DNA of 64,000 nt. Origin: an uncultured Alkaliphilus sp. (GTDB lineage Bacteria > Bacillota > Clostridia > Peptostreptococcales > Natronincolaceae). How positions within the stretch are numbered: position 1 is the stretch's first letter; every line of letters begins with the position of its first letter. Of the stretch, positions 8,048 through 16,872 are shown one piece after another. A program made the translations under genes and the position numbers. Under the pieces are notes generated by a model, which saw only the letters and a program-made list of their open reading frames with translations, had not been told where the DNA came from and made no database searches. The stretch lies in assembly GCA_938074565.1 (NCBI GenBank), contig CALJEQ010000005.1, positions 186,001 to 250,000 of the forward strand. The letters are read 5' to 3'.

Positions 8048-8996
8048 AGAAGTAGTTATTGGTATAGATACCAGCAACTATACCACCTCTTTAGCTTTAT
8101 TAAATACAGAGGGGGTTTTAATAAGGGAAGTAAGACAGTTACTACCTGTAAAGGAAGGAACCGTCGGATTGCGTCAATCGGATGCTTTGTTTCATCATGT
8201 AAAAAACCTACCTTCACTGTTTATTAAGTTAATGGAGGAGGTAGAAGACAGAGAAATAGTTGCCATTAGTAGTGCCACTAAACCTAGACCTTTGGAGGAG
8301 TCCTACATGCCAGTTTTTCTAGCTTCCCATTCCTATGGGGAAAGCTTGGCAACTGTGTTAAAAGTTCCTTTTTATGAATTTAGTCATCAAGAAGGACACA
8401 TTGCAGCTGGTCTATGGTCGTTAAAAACTGAAATTAAAGAGCCTTTTATTGCCCTTCATCTATCGGGGGGTACAACTGAAGTCTTAAAAGTATCACCAAA
8501 TAATTTTGGATATTCTATTGAGATCATTGGAGAATCTGGAGATTTAAGTGCAGGTCAGTTTATTGATAGAATAGGGGTAAAATTAGGGTTGCCTTTTCCA
8601 GCAGGACCTCATTTAGAGAAATTGGCAAATCAATGGGAAGGTGAAACAATAAAAATCCCCATTTCAGTAAAGGGAACTACTGTAAGTTTCTCAGGTCCAG
8701 AAACCTTTGTACAAAGATTAATTGAGAAAAATCATGAAGAAAATCAAATAGCTTATTCTGTGTTTCAGTGTGTAGGAGGAACTATTGTAAGTTTAATTAA
8801 AGAAATCCTTAAAGTACATCCATTTAAGAAAATACTGCTGGTTGGTGGTGTTGCATCAAATCATCAGATTAAAGAATTAATTATTAAGTCTTTTGAAAAT
8901 AGTGGGTTAGATCTTTTATTCGCCAATCCTAAATATTGTTCAGATAATGGGTTAGGAATTGGTGTTTTGGGGGTAAAAAAATACTTGAGGGGGTAA
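8040..8996 (+). CDS. TsaD/Kae1-like (M22) protein, paralogue
   Basis: A 318-residue ASKHA-fold protein related to TsaD, the tRNA threonylcarbamoyladenosine transferase. Recognisable parts are VIGIDTSNYTTSLAL at the N-terminus, a metal-site-like HQEGHIAAGL, the nucleotide loop LHLSGGTTEVL, GESGDLSAGQFIDRIGVKLGLPFPAGPHLE, and the C-terminal LLVGGVASNHQIKEL. The TsaD motif is normally HxxxH within a HMEGHI-like sequence, and both His are kept here. It is shorter than true TsaD and lies between nusB and folD, not in a tsaBDE context, so it is probably the clostridial Kae1-like paralogue. The ATG at 8040 overlaps nusB. Confidence 0.8.
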   Translation: MNKEVVIGIDTSNYTTSLALLNTEGVLIREVRQLLPVKEGTVGLRQSDALFHHVKNLPSLFIKLMEEVEDREIVAISSATKPRPLEESYMPVFLASHSYGESLATVLKVPFYEFSHQEGHIAAGLWSLKTEIKEPFIALHLSGGTTEVLKVSPNNFGYSIEIIGESGDLSAGQFIDRIGVKLGLPFPAGPHLEKLANQWEGETIKIPISVKGTTVSFSGPETFVQRLIEKNHEENQIAYSVFQCVGGTIVSLIKEILKVHPFKKILLVGGVASNHQIKELIIKSFENSGLDLLFANPKYCSDNGLGIGVLGVKKYLRG

Positions 8997-9000
8997 TAAT

Positions 9001-9852
9001 ATGTCAGCAAAATTAATTGATGGAAAGAAGATGGCTTCAGCTATTCGTGAAGATATTGCAGAGGAAATTAAGGTTTTAAAGGATGAGTTTAATGTAGTCC
9101 CAGGTTTAGCAGTGGTAATTGTGGGAGACGACCCAGCTTCCCATACTTATGTCAGTATGAAGGAAAAGAACTGTAAAAACGTAGGAATGTATTCAGAAGT
9201 ACATCGTTTACCAGAAGAAACCTCACAAGAGCAATTATTGGAATTAATTCATCATTTAAATGAAAATGATAAAATTCATGGCATATTAGTACAAGTTCCT
9301 CTACCAAAAGGAATTAATGAAAATATTGTAAATTCCCATATAAAGCCGGAAAAAGATGTGGATGGTTTCCATGCCATTAACACAGGGAATTTGTTTTTGG
9401 GGGAGGAAACCATCGAACCCTGTACCCCAAAGGGTATTATAAAATTAATTAAATCTACTGGTGTTGAAATTAGTGGTAAAAATGCAGTTGTGGTGGGACG
9501 AAGTAATATACTAGGAAAGCCAGTAGCCATCTTGCTTTTACATGAAAACGCCACTGTTACCATCTGCCACTCAAAGTCAAAAAACCTAAAGGAACATCTA
9601 TTAAATGCTGATATAATTGTAGCAGCAGTAGGAAGACCTGAACTTATAAAAGGCGATATGATTAAATCGGGGGCAGTGGTAATTGATGCAGGAACAACCG
9701 TGGTGGAAGACAAACTAGTGGGAGATGTTGAATTTGACAAAGCAAAGGAAGTAGCCTCCTACATTACACCTGTTCCTGGTGGTGTTGGTCCTATGACAAT
9801 TGCAATGCTACTTGAAAACACCCTGGAGGCGGCAAAGAAAAAATGCAAATAA
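9001..9852 (+). CDS. folD: Bifunctional methylene-THF dehydrogenase/methenyl-THF cyclohydrolase
   Basis: A 283-residue enzyme of one-carbon metabolism interconverting methylene-, methenyl- and formyl-tetrahydrofolate in the cytoplasm. The active-site stretch is DPASHTYVSMKEKNCKNVG with the catalytic Tyr and Lys. ILVQVPLPKGI follows, then the nucleotide-binding VVVGRSNILGKPVAILLL and the hallmark PGGVGPMTIAML near the end. Length and motif order are normal. It overlaps xseA by 10 bases, the conserved folD-xseA-xseB-ispA order of Firmicutes. Confidence 0.98.
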   Translation: MSAKLIDGKKMASAIREDIAEEIKVLKDEFNVVPGLAVVIVGDDPASHTYVSMKEKNCKNVGMYSEVHRLPEETSQEQLLELIHHLNENDKIHGILVQVPLPKGINENIVNSHIKPEKDVDGFHAINTGNLFLGEETIEPCTPKGIIKLIKSTGVEISGKNAVVVGRSNILGKPVAILLLHENATVTICHSKSKNLKEHLLNADIIVAAVGRPELIKGDMIKSGAVVIDAGTTVVEDKLVGDVEFDKAKEVASYITPVPGGVGPMTIAMLLENTLEAAKKKCK

Positions 9853-11075
9853 AAGTTTTGTCAGTTTCAGAAGTGAATCAGTACATTAAGAGAATTCTTT
9901 CCAATGATCCAATACTTTATAACCTAAGGGTTGAGGGGGAAATCTCAAATTATAAATTACATAATAGTGGACATATGTACTTTACCTTAAAGGATAAACA
10001 GAGCAAGATAAGTTGTATTATGTTTAAAAGCAACTGTGAAAAAATGAAGTTTGTCCTTGAAGAGGGGATGAAGGTTACTATCAAAGGATACATTTCTGTT
10101 TATGATAGGGATGGACAATATCAGCTCTATGTCAATGAAATTGAACCAGTGGGTATGGGCACTCTTTATTTAGCTTTTCAACAGCTAAAGGATAAGTTAG
10201 AAAAGGAAGGTTTATTTGACCCTACAAGAAAAAAGACTATTCCTTATTTACCAAGTAAAGTAGCCTTAATAACATCCCCTACAGGGGCTGCTATTAGAGA
10301 TATGATTGCCGTTATTAGAAGAAGGTTTCCTAAAGTAGAATTGCTGATATTCCCTGTTTTAGTACAAGGGGAAAATGCTGCACCGTCTATAGTAAATGCC
10401 ATCGAACTAGCAAATGGTTTTGAGGATATAGATTTAATCATTGCTGGAAGAGGTGGAGGATCTATAGAGGAGTTATGGGCATTCAATGAAGAAGGGGTGG
10501 CAAGGGCAATTTATGAAAGTAAAATCCCTATTATTTCTGCCGTGGGACACGAAACAGACTTTACCATTGCAGATTTCGTGGCAGATTTAAGAGCCCCCAC
10601 ACCTTCTGTAGCAGCTGAATTGGCTGTTCCATCCCTACTAGAGATGACCGAGTATCTTTCTAGCAATTATAAAAGATTACTGTTTTTAATGAATACCAAA
10701 ATCAAAGGTTTACATATAAAGTTGGATCAAGCAAAAAATAGTTATCCCTTTAAATATCCCTTAAATCAAATATATGATCATAAGCAACAAGTGGACTATT
10801 TACTGGAAGACATGATAAAAGAAATACACCATCTACAAACTAAAAAAAGAAAAGAACTACAAAATCTAGGCAATAGATTAAATGATTTAAGTCCTTTAGG
10901 GATATTAAAAAGAGGTTATAGTTATGTAGAAAAAGAAAATCGAAAAGTATTAAAAAGTGTTGATGAAGTGAATGAGAAGGATATACTGAAAATAAGGGTT
11001 TCTGATGGAGAAATAAAATGTAGTGTTATTAATGTTTTAAAGGAGGAACAGGCTCTTGAGAAAAAAGAAATTTGA
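9843..11075 (+). CDS. xseA: Exodeoxyribonuclease VII large subunit
   Basis: A 410-residue catalytic subunit of exonuclease VII, which degrades single-stranded DNA. An N-terminal OB fold holds VEGEISNYKLHNSGHMYFTLKD. The nuclease domain has VALITSPTGAAIRDMI, IIAGRGGGSIEELWAFNEE and SAVGHETDFTIADFVADLRAPTPSVAAEL. A coiled-coil region follows, with the C-terminal GILKRGYSYVEK motif. The ATG lies inside the end of folD. xseB starts before its stop codon, so the two subunits are probably translationally coupled. Confidence 0.97.
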   Translation: MQIKVLSVSEVNQYIKRILSNDPILYNLRVEGEISNYKLHNSGHMYFTLKDKQSKISCIMFKSNCEKMKFVLEEGMKVTIKGYISVYDRDGQYQLYVNEIEPVGMGTLYLAFQQLKDKLEKEGLFDPTRKKTIPYLPSKVALITSPTGAAIRDMIAVIRRRFPKVELLIFPVLVQGENAAPSIVNAIELANGFEDIDLIIAGRGGGSIEELWAFNEEGVARAIYESKIPIISAVGHETDFTIADFVADLRAPTPSVAAELAVPSLLEMTEYLSSNYKRLLFLMNTKIKGLHIKLDQAKNSYPFKYPLNQIYDHKQQVDYLLEDMIKEIHHLQTKKRKELQNLGNRLNDLSPLGILKRGYSYVEKENRKVLKSVDEVNEKDILKIRVSDGEIKCSVINVLKEEQALEKKEI

Positions 11076-11283
11076 AGATGCTGTTAAGAAACTGGAAGAG
11101 ATAATTCATAATTTAGAAGATCAAGATATGGAGTTAGATGAATCCCTAAAACTTTTTCAAGAGGGCGTTGAGCTTTATCAATACTGTCATAAAAAACTAA
11201 ATGAGGCAGAAGAAAAAATATCAATGATTATTGATGATAATGGGATTGTGAAACAAATTCCTTTTGACCAAAGGGAGGATTAG
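11056..11283 (+). CDS. xseB: Exodeoxyribonuclease VII small subunit
   Basis: A 75-residue helical protein of the XseB family. The segments KKFEDAVKKLEEIIHNLEDQDMELDESLKLFQEGVELYQYCHKKLNEAEEKI define the family. The start is a TTG at 11056 behind AGGAGG and overlaps xseA by 20 bases. It forms the oligomeric complex with XseA. Confidence 0.95.
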   Translation: MRKKKFEDAVKKLEEIIHNLEDQDMELDESLKLFQEGVELYQYCHKKLNEAEEKISMIIDDNGIVKQIPFDQRED

Positions 11284-11286
11284 ACA

Positions 11287-12174
11287 ATGGAGTGGAAAAA
11301 CCAATTTGAAGATTATATAAACATTGTCAACGGAAAATTAGAGCAATATTTTAATATGCCTATAGATAAGAATAATAGTTTAATAGAAGCAATGAAGTAT
11401 AGTATTTTTGCGGGGGGAAAAAGAATAAGACCCGTTTTGGCACTGGCTTCCTACCAATTATTTGCCAATAATCTGGAAGAGGTTTTACCCTATGCTTGTG
11501 CTTTGGAGATGATTCATACTTACTCATTAATACATGACGATTTACCAGCAATGGATAATGATGACTATAGAAGAGGAAAACCAACAAACCATAAAGTTCA
11601 TGGTGAGGGAATAGCCATATTAGCAGGTGATGGTTTATTAAATTATTCTTTTGAAGTTATGTTGGCAGATGCATTGAATCGTGAAAATCCTAAACCCTTT
11701 ATTCATAGTATAAATGAGATTTCTAAGGCTGCGGGTATTCATGGAATGATAGGTGGACAGACTGTAGATCTACAAAGTGAGGGAAAAGTCATCGATGCAG
11801 ACACGCTAGATTATATTCATAAAAATAAAACCGCCGCATTAATCACCGCTCCTTTGAAAATTGGTGCGATAATAGCTAAAGCATCGGAAGAAGATATAGA
11901 AAATATGGAATACGTTGGAAAACAATTAGGCTTAGCCTTTCAAATAAAAGACGATATATTGGATATTATTGGTGATCAAGAAAAGTTAGGAAAACCAGTA
12001 GGCAGTGATGAAGATAATAAAAAATCCACTTATCCAGCTATTCATGGTTTAGATTTTTCAATTAATAGAGTACAAGAATTAACTAATAGTATCTATGACA
12101 TCCTATCTAAATATAACGAAAAATCCTATTTTCTACAAAATCTTAGTCAATATTTAGTTGATAGGGAATCTTAG
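11287..12174 (+). CDS. ispA: Polyprenyl (farnesyl/geranyl) diphosphate synthase
   Basis: A 295-residue trans-prenyltransferase that condenses isopentenyl diphosphate with allylic diphosphates, normally to farnesyl diphosphate. The first aspartate-rich motif is DDLPAMDND and the second is KDDILD. FAGGKRIRPVLALAS, the conserved GGQTVDLQSEG and the ending YLVDRES are also typical. It is three bases after xseB. Its grouping with dxs further downstream puts two isoprenoid genes in one region, the usual setting of OLE RNA. Confidence 0.96.
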   Translation: MEWKNQFEDYINIVNGKLEQYFNMPIDKNNSLIEAMKYSIFAGGKRIRPVLALASYQLFANNLEEVLPYACALEMIHTYSLIHDDLPAMDNDDYRRGKPTNHKVHGEGIAILAGDGLLNYSFEVMLADALNRENPKPFIHSINEISKAAGIHGMIGGQTVDLQSEGKVIDADTLDYIHKNKTAALITAPLKIGAIIAKASEEDIENMEYVGKQLGLAFQIKDDILDIIGDQEKLGKPVGSDEDNKKSTYPAIHGLDFSINRVQELTNSIYDILSKYNEKSYFLQNLSQYLVDRES

Positions 12175-12197
12175 TCTTATATAAAGGAGGTAATACT

Positions 12198-12656
12198 ATG
12201 ACTTTTTTTGAAACTGTAGGGAATAACAAAGTGTTGTGGGTATCAATTTTTGCATGGTTTATTGCTCAATCCCTAAAGGTAATTCACACTCTAATTGTTG
12301 ATAAAAGGTTTAATGTTTGGAGATTTATTGGTTCTGGTGGTATGCCCAGTTCCCATTCATCATTTGTAATGGCCCTCTCTACTTCCATTGGGCTAAATCA
12401 TGGTTGGGATTCAACAATATTTGCCGTTGCAATAGTCATGTCTTTAATCGTTATGTATGATGCGGCTGGTGTTCGGAGGGCAGTAGGTAAACAAGCTATT
12501 ATTATTAATAAAATGATCGAAGATTTTCATAAAAAAAGAGAGAATCGCGAGAAAAAATTAACTGAACAACGATTAAAGGAGCTAGTGGGGCATACTCCTG
12601 TGGAAGTATTTGCAGGAGCGATTTTAGGGATTGTAGTGGCTATTGTGATGAATTGA
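12198..12656 (+). CDS. Divergent PAP2 family membrane protein
   Basis: A 152-residue membrane protein of the divergent PAP2 family (YuiD-like, COG1963). The segment RFIGSGGMPSSHSSFVMALSTSIGLNHG carries the PSSH core of the phosphatase-like site. VMYDAAGVRRAVGKQAIIIN and LKELVGHTPVEVFAGAILGIVVAIV are other family features. The activity is unknown; its place between ispA and dxs would suit a prenyl phosphate substrate, but that is inference. A strong AAAGGAGG precedes the ATG. Confidence 0.9.
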   Translation: MTFFETVGNNKVLWVSIFAWFIAQSLKVIHTLIVDKRFNVWRFIGSGGMPSSHSSFVMALSTSIGLNHGWDSTIFAVAIVMSLIVMYDAAGVRRAVGKQAIIINKMIEDFHKKRENREKKLTEQRLKELVGHTPVEVFAGAILGIVVAIVMN

Positions 12657-12699
12657 TATTGAAATTTTATTGTGTTATAATTTAATAAATCATTTTTTA

Positions 12700-13275
12700 G
12701 TGGTGCAGTATTCTAGTCAATTTTACTAACTTTGAAGGCGGGGCTAAAAATCCGTCAAAGGGCACATCGATGAAGTTCCTAGTCTCGGCTGCCGACGCCC
12801 AGTCGGGGGTCGATTCTGGGAGTAAGGGGATGGGGGCGATCTGCAATGGCATGCGGGCGATGACCCTCACTTCGTGGAGACCGACTATTATTAATAAATA
12901 ATAGTGGGGAGAAACCTATGGAATGTGCTTTAGGGTACAAACTGTAGAGTAGCCTGCCTTGAGTGGAATAGGTAGATAAGTAGATCAGTTTCTGAACAAT
13001 AGGGCCCATTGAACAGATTCATTGCTATTTGAAACCTATTCTGCAAAAGAGGCTAAGAGTTAGTCGTGTTGTTGAGGAAAACTCCTAGACTGTTCGTTTG
13101 ACGAGGTACATTAGGGATTACAGTGCGGACTAAGTGGTAATCCAGTCCTGTTTTTGGTGACAAAACAGAATTTAGTTTAAAGGGAAACCGCTGCTATGGC
13201 GACAGGCAGTACTAAATTGGGAAATCCAACTGGACCTAAGCCGTAAAATTTACTTAATGTACTGCCACTATATTA
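12700..13275 (+). ncRNA. ole: OLE RNA (ornate, large, extremophilic RNA)
   Basis: About 600 bases between the PAP2-like gene and oapA contain no credible plus-strand reading frame. Local GC content is clearly higher than in neighbouring genes, and there are many short complementary segments. Size, location downstream of ispA, and the adjacent oapA followed by dxs, tlyA, argR and recN match the OLE RNA locus known from Bacillus halodurans and Alkaliphilus. OLE RNA binds OapA at the membrane and is linked to stress tolerance. Ends are approximate. The minus-strand frame at 12779-13009 is a shadow. A covariance-model match to the OLE family would confirm this. Confidence 0.88.
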
Positions 13276-13277
13276 CT

Positions 13278-13318
13278 AGCTGATAGTCAAGGCTATCAGC
13301 TTTATATTGTCTTTTTGT
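13278..13318 (+). terminator. Hairpin after OLE RNA
   Basis: AGCTGATAG at 13278-13286 pairs perfectly with CTATCAGCT at 13293-13301 around a six-base loop, followed by a T-rich tract. It may end or process the OLE transcript before oapA. Because oapA follows directly, partial read-through is likely. Confidence 0.6.
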
Positions 13319-13348
13319 AAAAATTACTCTGTAAATGGAGGGGTTTTT

Positions 13349-13963
13349 TTGTCTGTTGTTAGTAAAAAAACAAAAAAGGGGAATACTGATAAAAACAGTA
13401 TTTGGAAAAAGTACAACCTAAAATGGGTAATTATTATAGCAATTTGGACATTCTTCCTTACGATTGGAATTAGTGTATTTTCAGAAATCATTTTAAGTAA
13501 TACTAAGCTAGTTTATGCTTTTGTTATTTTACTTATCATTATTTTCATTGGTGTTATCAGTGATATGGTGGGAATCGCAGTAACTTCAGCAGAGGAAAGG
13601 CCTTTTCATGCAATGGCATCTGATAAAGTAGATGGTGCTAGGTTTGCCATAAAGTTGCTGAAAAATGCAGGAGTAGTATCAAATTTTTGTAATGATGTAA
13701 TTGGAGATATATGTGGAATTGTTAGTGGGGTGGCAGGTGCTACCATTATTATGAAATTGGAAAGTACAATTTTTCCTAGAGCTTTTGTCACCATTATACT
13801 TACCGCTTTAGTAGCTTCTTTGACGGTGGGTGGAAAGGCTATGGGAAAAAGTGTTGCAATAGATCAATCACAGTCAATCGTTTATAAAACAGCTAAAGTA
13901 TTGGATTTTGTAAATAAAAAGTTCGGGATAGACTTGATTCCTAATATGAACGGTAAAAAATAG
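13349..13963 (+). CDS. oapA: OLE-associated protein OapA
   Basis: A 204-residue membrane protein encoded directly after OLE RNA and before dxs, the position of oapA in OLE-bearing bacteria. It has a basic N-terminus, then hydrophobic segments WVIIIAIWTFFLTIGISVF and AFVILLIIIFIGVISDMVGIAV, a conserved middle (TSAEERPFHAMASDKVDGA) and a C-terminal membrane stretch (FVTIILTALVASLTVGG). OapA proteins form dimers that bind OLE RNA and hold it at the membrane. The TTG at 13349 follows GGAGGGG; a TTG at 13307 in the same frame has no ribosome site. Confidence 0.88.
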   Translation: MSVVSKKTKKGNTDKNSIWKKYNLKWVIIIAIWTFFLTIGISVFSEIILSNTKLVYAFVILLIIIFIGVISDMVGIAVTSAEERPFHAMASDKVDGARFAIKLLKNAGVVSNFCNDVIGDICGIVSGVAGATIIMKLESTIFPRAFVTIILTALVASLTVGGKAMGKSVAIDQSQSIVYKTAKVLDFVNKKFGIDLIPNMNGKK

Positions 13964-13977
13964 AAAGAGGATGAGAG

Positions 13978-15879
13978 ATGATGTATAAATTTTTAAATCA
14001 GATTAACTCTCCGCAAGATATAAAAAAGTTAAAGGAATCTGAAATAGAACTATTAACAAAGGAAATAAGAAAGTTTTTAATAGATTCAGTTTCTAAAACG
14101 GGTGGGCATTTAGCATCAAATTTAGGGGTTGTTGAATTGACTTTGGCAATGCATACAGTGTTTGATAGCCTACAGGATAAGTTTATTTGGGATGTAGGTC
14201 ATCAAAGTTATATTCATAAAATGATTACAGGTAGAAGAGATGATTTTAAGAGTTTACGGCAATACAAAGGTCTAAGTGGCTTTCCTAAGAGAAAAGAAAG
14301 TTTTCACGATCATTTTGATACGGGTCATAGTAGTACATCAATTTCCGCTGCATTAGGAATGGCAACTGCAAGGGATTTAAAAAGAGAAAAACATTCAATT
14401 GTTGCTGTTATTGGTGATGGAGCATTAACTGGGGGAATGGCTTTTGAGGCATTAAACCATGCAGGACAAAGTAAAAGCAACCTTTTAGTCATTTTAAATG
14501 ATAACGAGATGTCCATTTCGGAAAATGTAGGTGGTTTATCCAACTATCTAAATAAAATTAGAACAACCCCCATTTATTCAAGGGTCAAGGTGGATATGCA
14601 AAATATTATTAGTAATATCCCTGCTATTGGAAAAAGCATGGTAAAAACAGCTGAAAAAGCTAAAGATGCCATTAAGTATTTTTTTGTTCCAGGGGTATTG
14701 TTTGAAGAATTAGGATTTACTTATATAGGACCTATTGATGGACATAATTACTCTATGTTGTGCAAAACCTTAAAACAGTGTAAAAATTTATCTGGTCCTG
14801 TTTTATTACATGTATTAACCAAAAAAGGTAAGGGTTATTCATTAGCAGAAGAGTATCCCCATGACTTTCATGGGGTAAGTCCCTTTAAGGTGGATTCTGG
14901 AAAACCAGTGTCTAGTCCACAAAAGTTGTCCTATTCAGAAATTGCTGGCAAAACTTTATTAGAAATCGCAGAAAAGGATGAGCGGGTGGTGACAATAACT
15001 GCTGCTATGCCCGCTGGTACTGGACTAACAGATTTTGCTAAAAGGTATCCTAAAAGGTTTTTTGATGTAGGAATAGCAGAACAACATGCAGTAACTTTTG
15101 CTGCTGGAATTGCAGTAGAAGGATATAAACCCTTTATTCCCCTCTATTCTACCTTTTTACAGAGGGCATTTGACCAAGTTATCCATGATGTATGCATACA
15201 AAACCTCCCAGTAACCATATTGGTGGATCGAGCAGGCTTGGTGGGAAATGATGGAGAAACCCATCATGGAACCTTTGATATAGCTTTTTTATCTTGTATC
15301 CCTAATCTAACTTTTTTATCGCCAAAAGATGGAGATGAATTAAGACAAATGATTCTGTATGCTACAAAAGTTAATGGGCCTGTGGCAATTAGGTACCCCA
15401 GAGGTTCTGGTGAAACAATAAACCCCCATAAACAAGAAGAAATTGTTACTGGAAAAGGTGAAGTGATATATGAGGGAGGTAAAGATGTAGTTATTTTTGC
15501 TTTGGGTCACATGAATAGTGTAGGATTGCAAGTATGTAAAAACTTAAAAGAAAATGGTATTCAGGCAACTTTAATTAATCCACGTTTTATTAAGCCGTTG
15601 GATGAACACCTAATACTACAATATGCAAATAAATGTAAGCGTATATATACTCTAGAAGATCATATGAAAATAGGTGGGTTTGGAACTCAAGTGCTATCTT
15701 TATTAAATGAGAACCACATAAATAAAGAAACAAGAATAATTGCATTACCAGATATTTTTATAGAGCATGGTAGTGTAGAAAATCTACATAGTTTTTATGG
15801 ATTAAGTGTGGAGAAAATAACAGAAGAAATTACGACAGATTTTAAATGTTTAAGGGATAAAGTCGTAATAAATAGATAA
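13978..15879 (+). CDS. dxs: 1-deoxy-D-xylulose-5-phosphate synthase
   Basis: A 633-residue thiamine diphosphate enzyme that joins pyruvate and glyceraldehyde 3-phosphate in the first step of the non-mevalonate isoprenoid pathway. Motifs are KTGGHLASNLGVVELTLAMH, FIWDVGHQSYIHKMITGR, GHSSTSISAALGMA, the cofactor site VIGDGALTGGMAFEALNHAG with NDNEMSIS, and the transketolase central region FDVGIAEQHAVTFAAG. Length is normal. ATG codons at 13978 and 13981 are both possible behind AGAGG. Its neighbours are oapA and the TlyA-like gene. Confidence 0.98.
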   Translation: MMYKFLNQINSPQDIKKLKESEIELLTKEIRKFLIDSVSKTGGHLASNLGVVELTLAMHTVFDSLQDKFIWDVGHQSYIHKMITGRRDDFKSLRQYKGLSGFPKRKESFHDHFDTGHSSTSISAALGMATARDLKREKHSIVAVIGDGALTGGMAFEALNHAGQSKSNLLVILNDNEMSISENVGGLSNYLNKIRTTPIYSRVKVDMQNIISNIPAIGKSMVKTAEKAKDAIKYFFVPGVLFEELGFTYIGPIDGHNYSMLCKTLKQCKNLSGPVLLHVLTKKGKGYSLAEEYPHDFHGVSPFKVDSGKPVSSPQKLSYSEIAGKTLLEIAEKDERVVTITAAMPAGTGLTDFAKRYPKRFFDVGIAEQHAVTFAAGIAVEGYKPFIPLYSTFLQRAFDQVIHDVCIQNLPVTILVDRAGLVGNDGETHHGTFDIAFLSCIPNLTFLSPKDGDELRQMILYATKVNGPVAIRYPRGSGETINPHKQEEIVTGKGEVIYEGGKDVVIFALGHMNSVGLQVCKNLKENGIQATLINPRFIKPLDEHLILQYANKCKRIYTLEDHMKIGGFGTQVLSLLNENHINKETRIIALPDIFIEHGSVENLHSFYGLSVEKITEEITTDFKCLRDKVVINR

Positions 15880-15893
15880 GTGGGAGATTGTTA

Positions 15894-16700
15894 ATGGCGC
15901 AGAAAATAAGAATTGATCAATTATTGTTTGATAAGGGTTACTTTGATAGTAGGGAAAAGGCTAGACGATCAGTAATGGCAGGTCTAGTATTTGTAGATCA
16001 ACAAAAGGTAGATAAGCCTGGTACAAAGGTTAGCGAAGAAGCTAACCTATTAGTAAAAGAAAATGCCATACCTTATGTGAGTAGAGGTGGGCTAAAATTA
16101 GAGAAGGCAATTAAAGAGTTTAACGTAGAATTATCTGAAAGGGTTTGTTTAGATATTGGAGCTTCCACTGGAGGCTTTACTGATTGTATGTTAAAAAATG
16201 GAGCGAAAAAAGTATTTTCAATTGATGTAGGCTATGGTCAATTAGATTGGAAATTAAGACAAGACCCGAGGGTAGTTTGCATGGAAAGAACTAATGTGCG
16301 CTATGTGAAAAATGAAGATATTGGAGAATTAGCAGATTTTGCATCTATTGATGTATCATTTATTTCTTTAAAATTGGTTTTGCCTGTGGCTAAGGAATTA
16401 ATTAGACAAGGGGGAGAAATTATAGCCCTTGTTAAACCACAATTTGAAGCTGGAAGAGAAAATGTTGGGAAAAAGGGTGTTGTTAAGGATATTAAGATTC
16501 ATCAACAAGTTGTCCATGATATAGTTAATTACTGTCAATCTATAAATATGGAAATTAAAGATTTTTCTTACTCACCTATTAAAGGGCCAGAAGGTAATAT
16601 TGAATATTTATTACATATACATAAAGGGGATTCTGCTAACCTCTTAATTTCACTAGATTACATCAACAAGAAAATAATGGAATCCCATGAATTGTTATAA
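15894..16700 (+). CDS. TlyA family rRNA 2'-O-methyltransferase/hemolysin-like
   Basis: A 268-residue protein with an N-terminal S4 RNA-binding domain (RIDQLLFDKGYFDSREKARR) and a C-terminal FtsJ-type methyltransferase fold. The SAM site is CLDIGASTGGFTDCMLKNGA, and IDVSFISLKLVLP plus ALVKPQFEAGRENVGKKGVV are typical of the TlyA/YqxC family. In the order dxs-yqxC-argR-recN it matches Bacillus. The likely role is ribosomal RNA ribose methylation, with the exact target unproven. The ATG at 15894 is preferred over a TTG two codons earlier. Confidence 0.93.
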   Translation: MAQKIRIDQLLFDKGYFDSREKARRSVMAGLVFVDQQKVDKPGTKVSEEANLLVKENAIPYVSRGGLKLEKAIKEFNVELSERVCLDIGASTGGFTDCMLKNGAKKVFSIDVGYGQLDWKLRQDPRVVCMERTNVRYVKNEDIGELADFASIDVSFISLKLVLPVAKELIRQGGEIIALVKPQFEAGRENVGKKGVVKDIKIHQQVVHDIVNYCQSINMEIKDFSYSPIKGPEGNIEYLLHIHKGDSANLLISLDYINKKIMESHELL

Positions 16701-16714
16701 AATGGGATAAAATC

Positions 16715-16739
16715 AAGTCGGCTATGCTGACTTTTTTTT
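16715..16739 (+). terminator. Rho-independent terminator after the tlyA-like gene
   Basis: AAGTCGGC at 16715-16722 pairs with GCTGACTT at 16726-16733 with one G-T pair, followed by a T run. It ends the dxs-side transcript before argR. Confidence 0.75.
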
Positions 16740-16828
16740 ACATAAAAAATTTAAATGTTAAAATATTTTGGGAATAATTTGTTATATTGAAGGAAAATGC
16801 TTTTTTATGAAGAATAATAAAAATACAG

Positions 16829-16844
16829 AGAATTGAATAATTCT
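16829..16844. promoter_or_regulatory. Possible operator palindrome upstream of argR
   Basis: AGAATT and AATTCT arms flank a four-base spacer, 28 bases before the argR start. The arms resemble half an ARG box but the spacing differs from the usual pattern, so autoregulation by ArgR is only a possibility. Confidence 0.25.
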
Positions 16845-16872
16845 TTCTATTTTATTAAAGGAGGATTTTGAC

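Noticed and set aside
12779..13009. 76-residue minus-strand frame inside the OLE block
   Set aside because: It lies in a structured non-coding RNA, has an Arg/His/Pro-rich composition unlike the other proteins here and no ribosome site.
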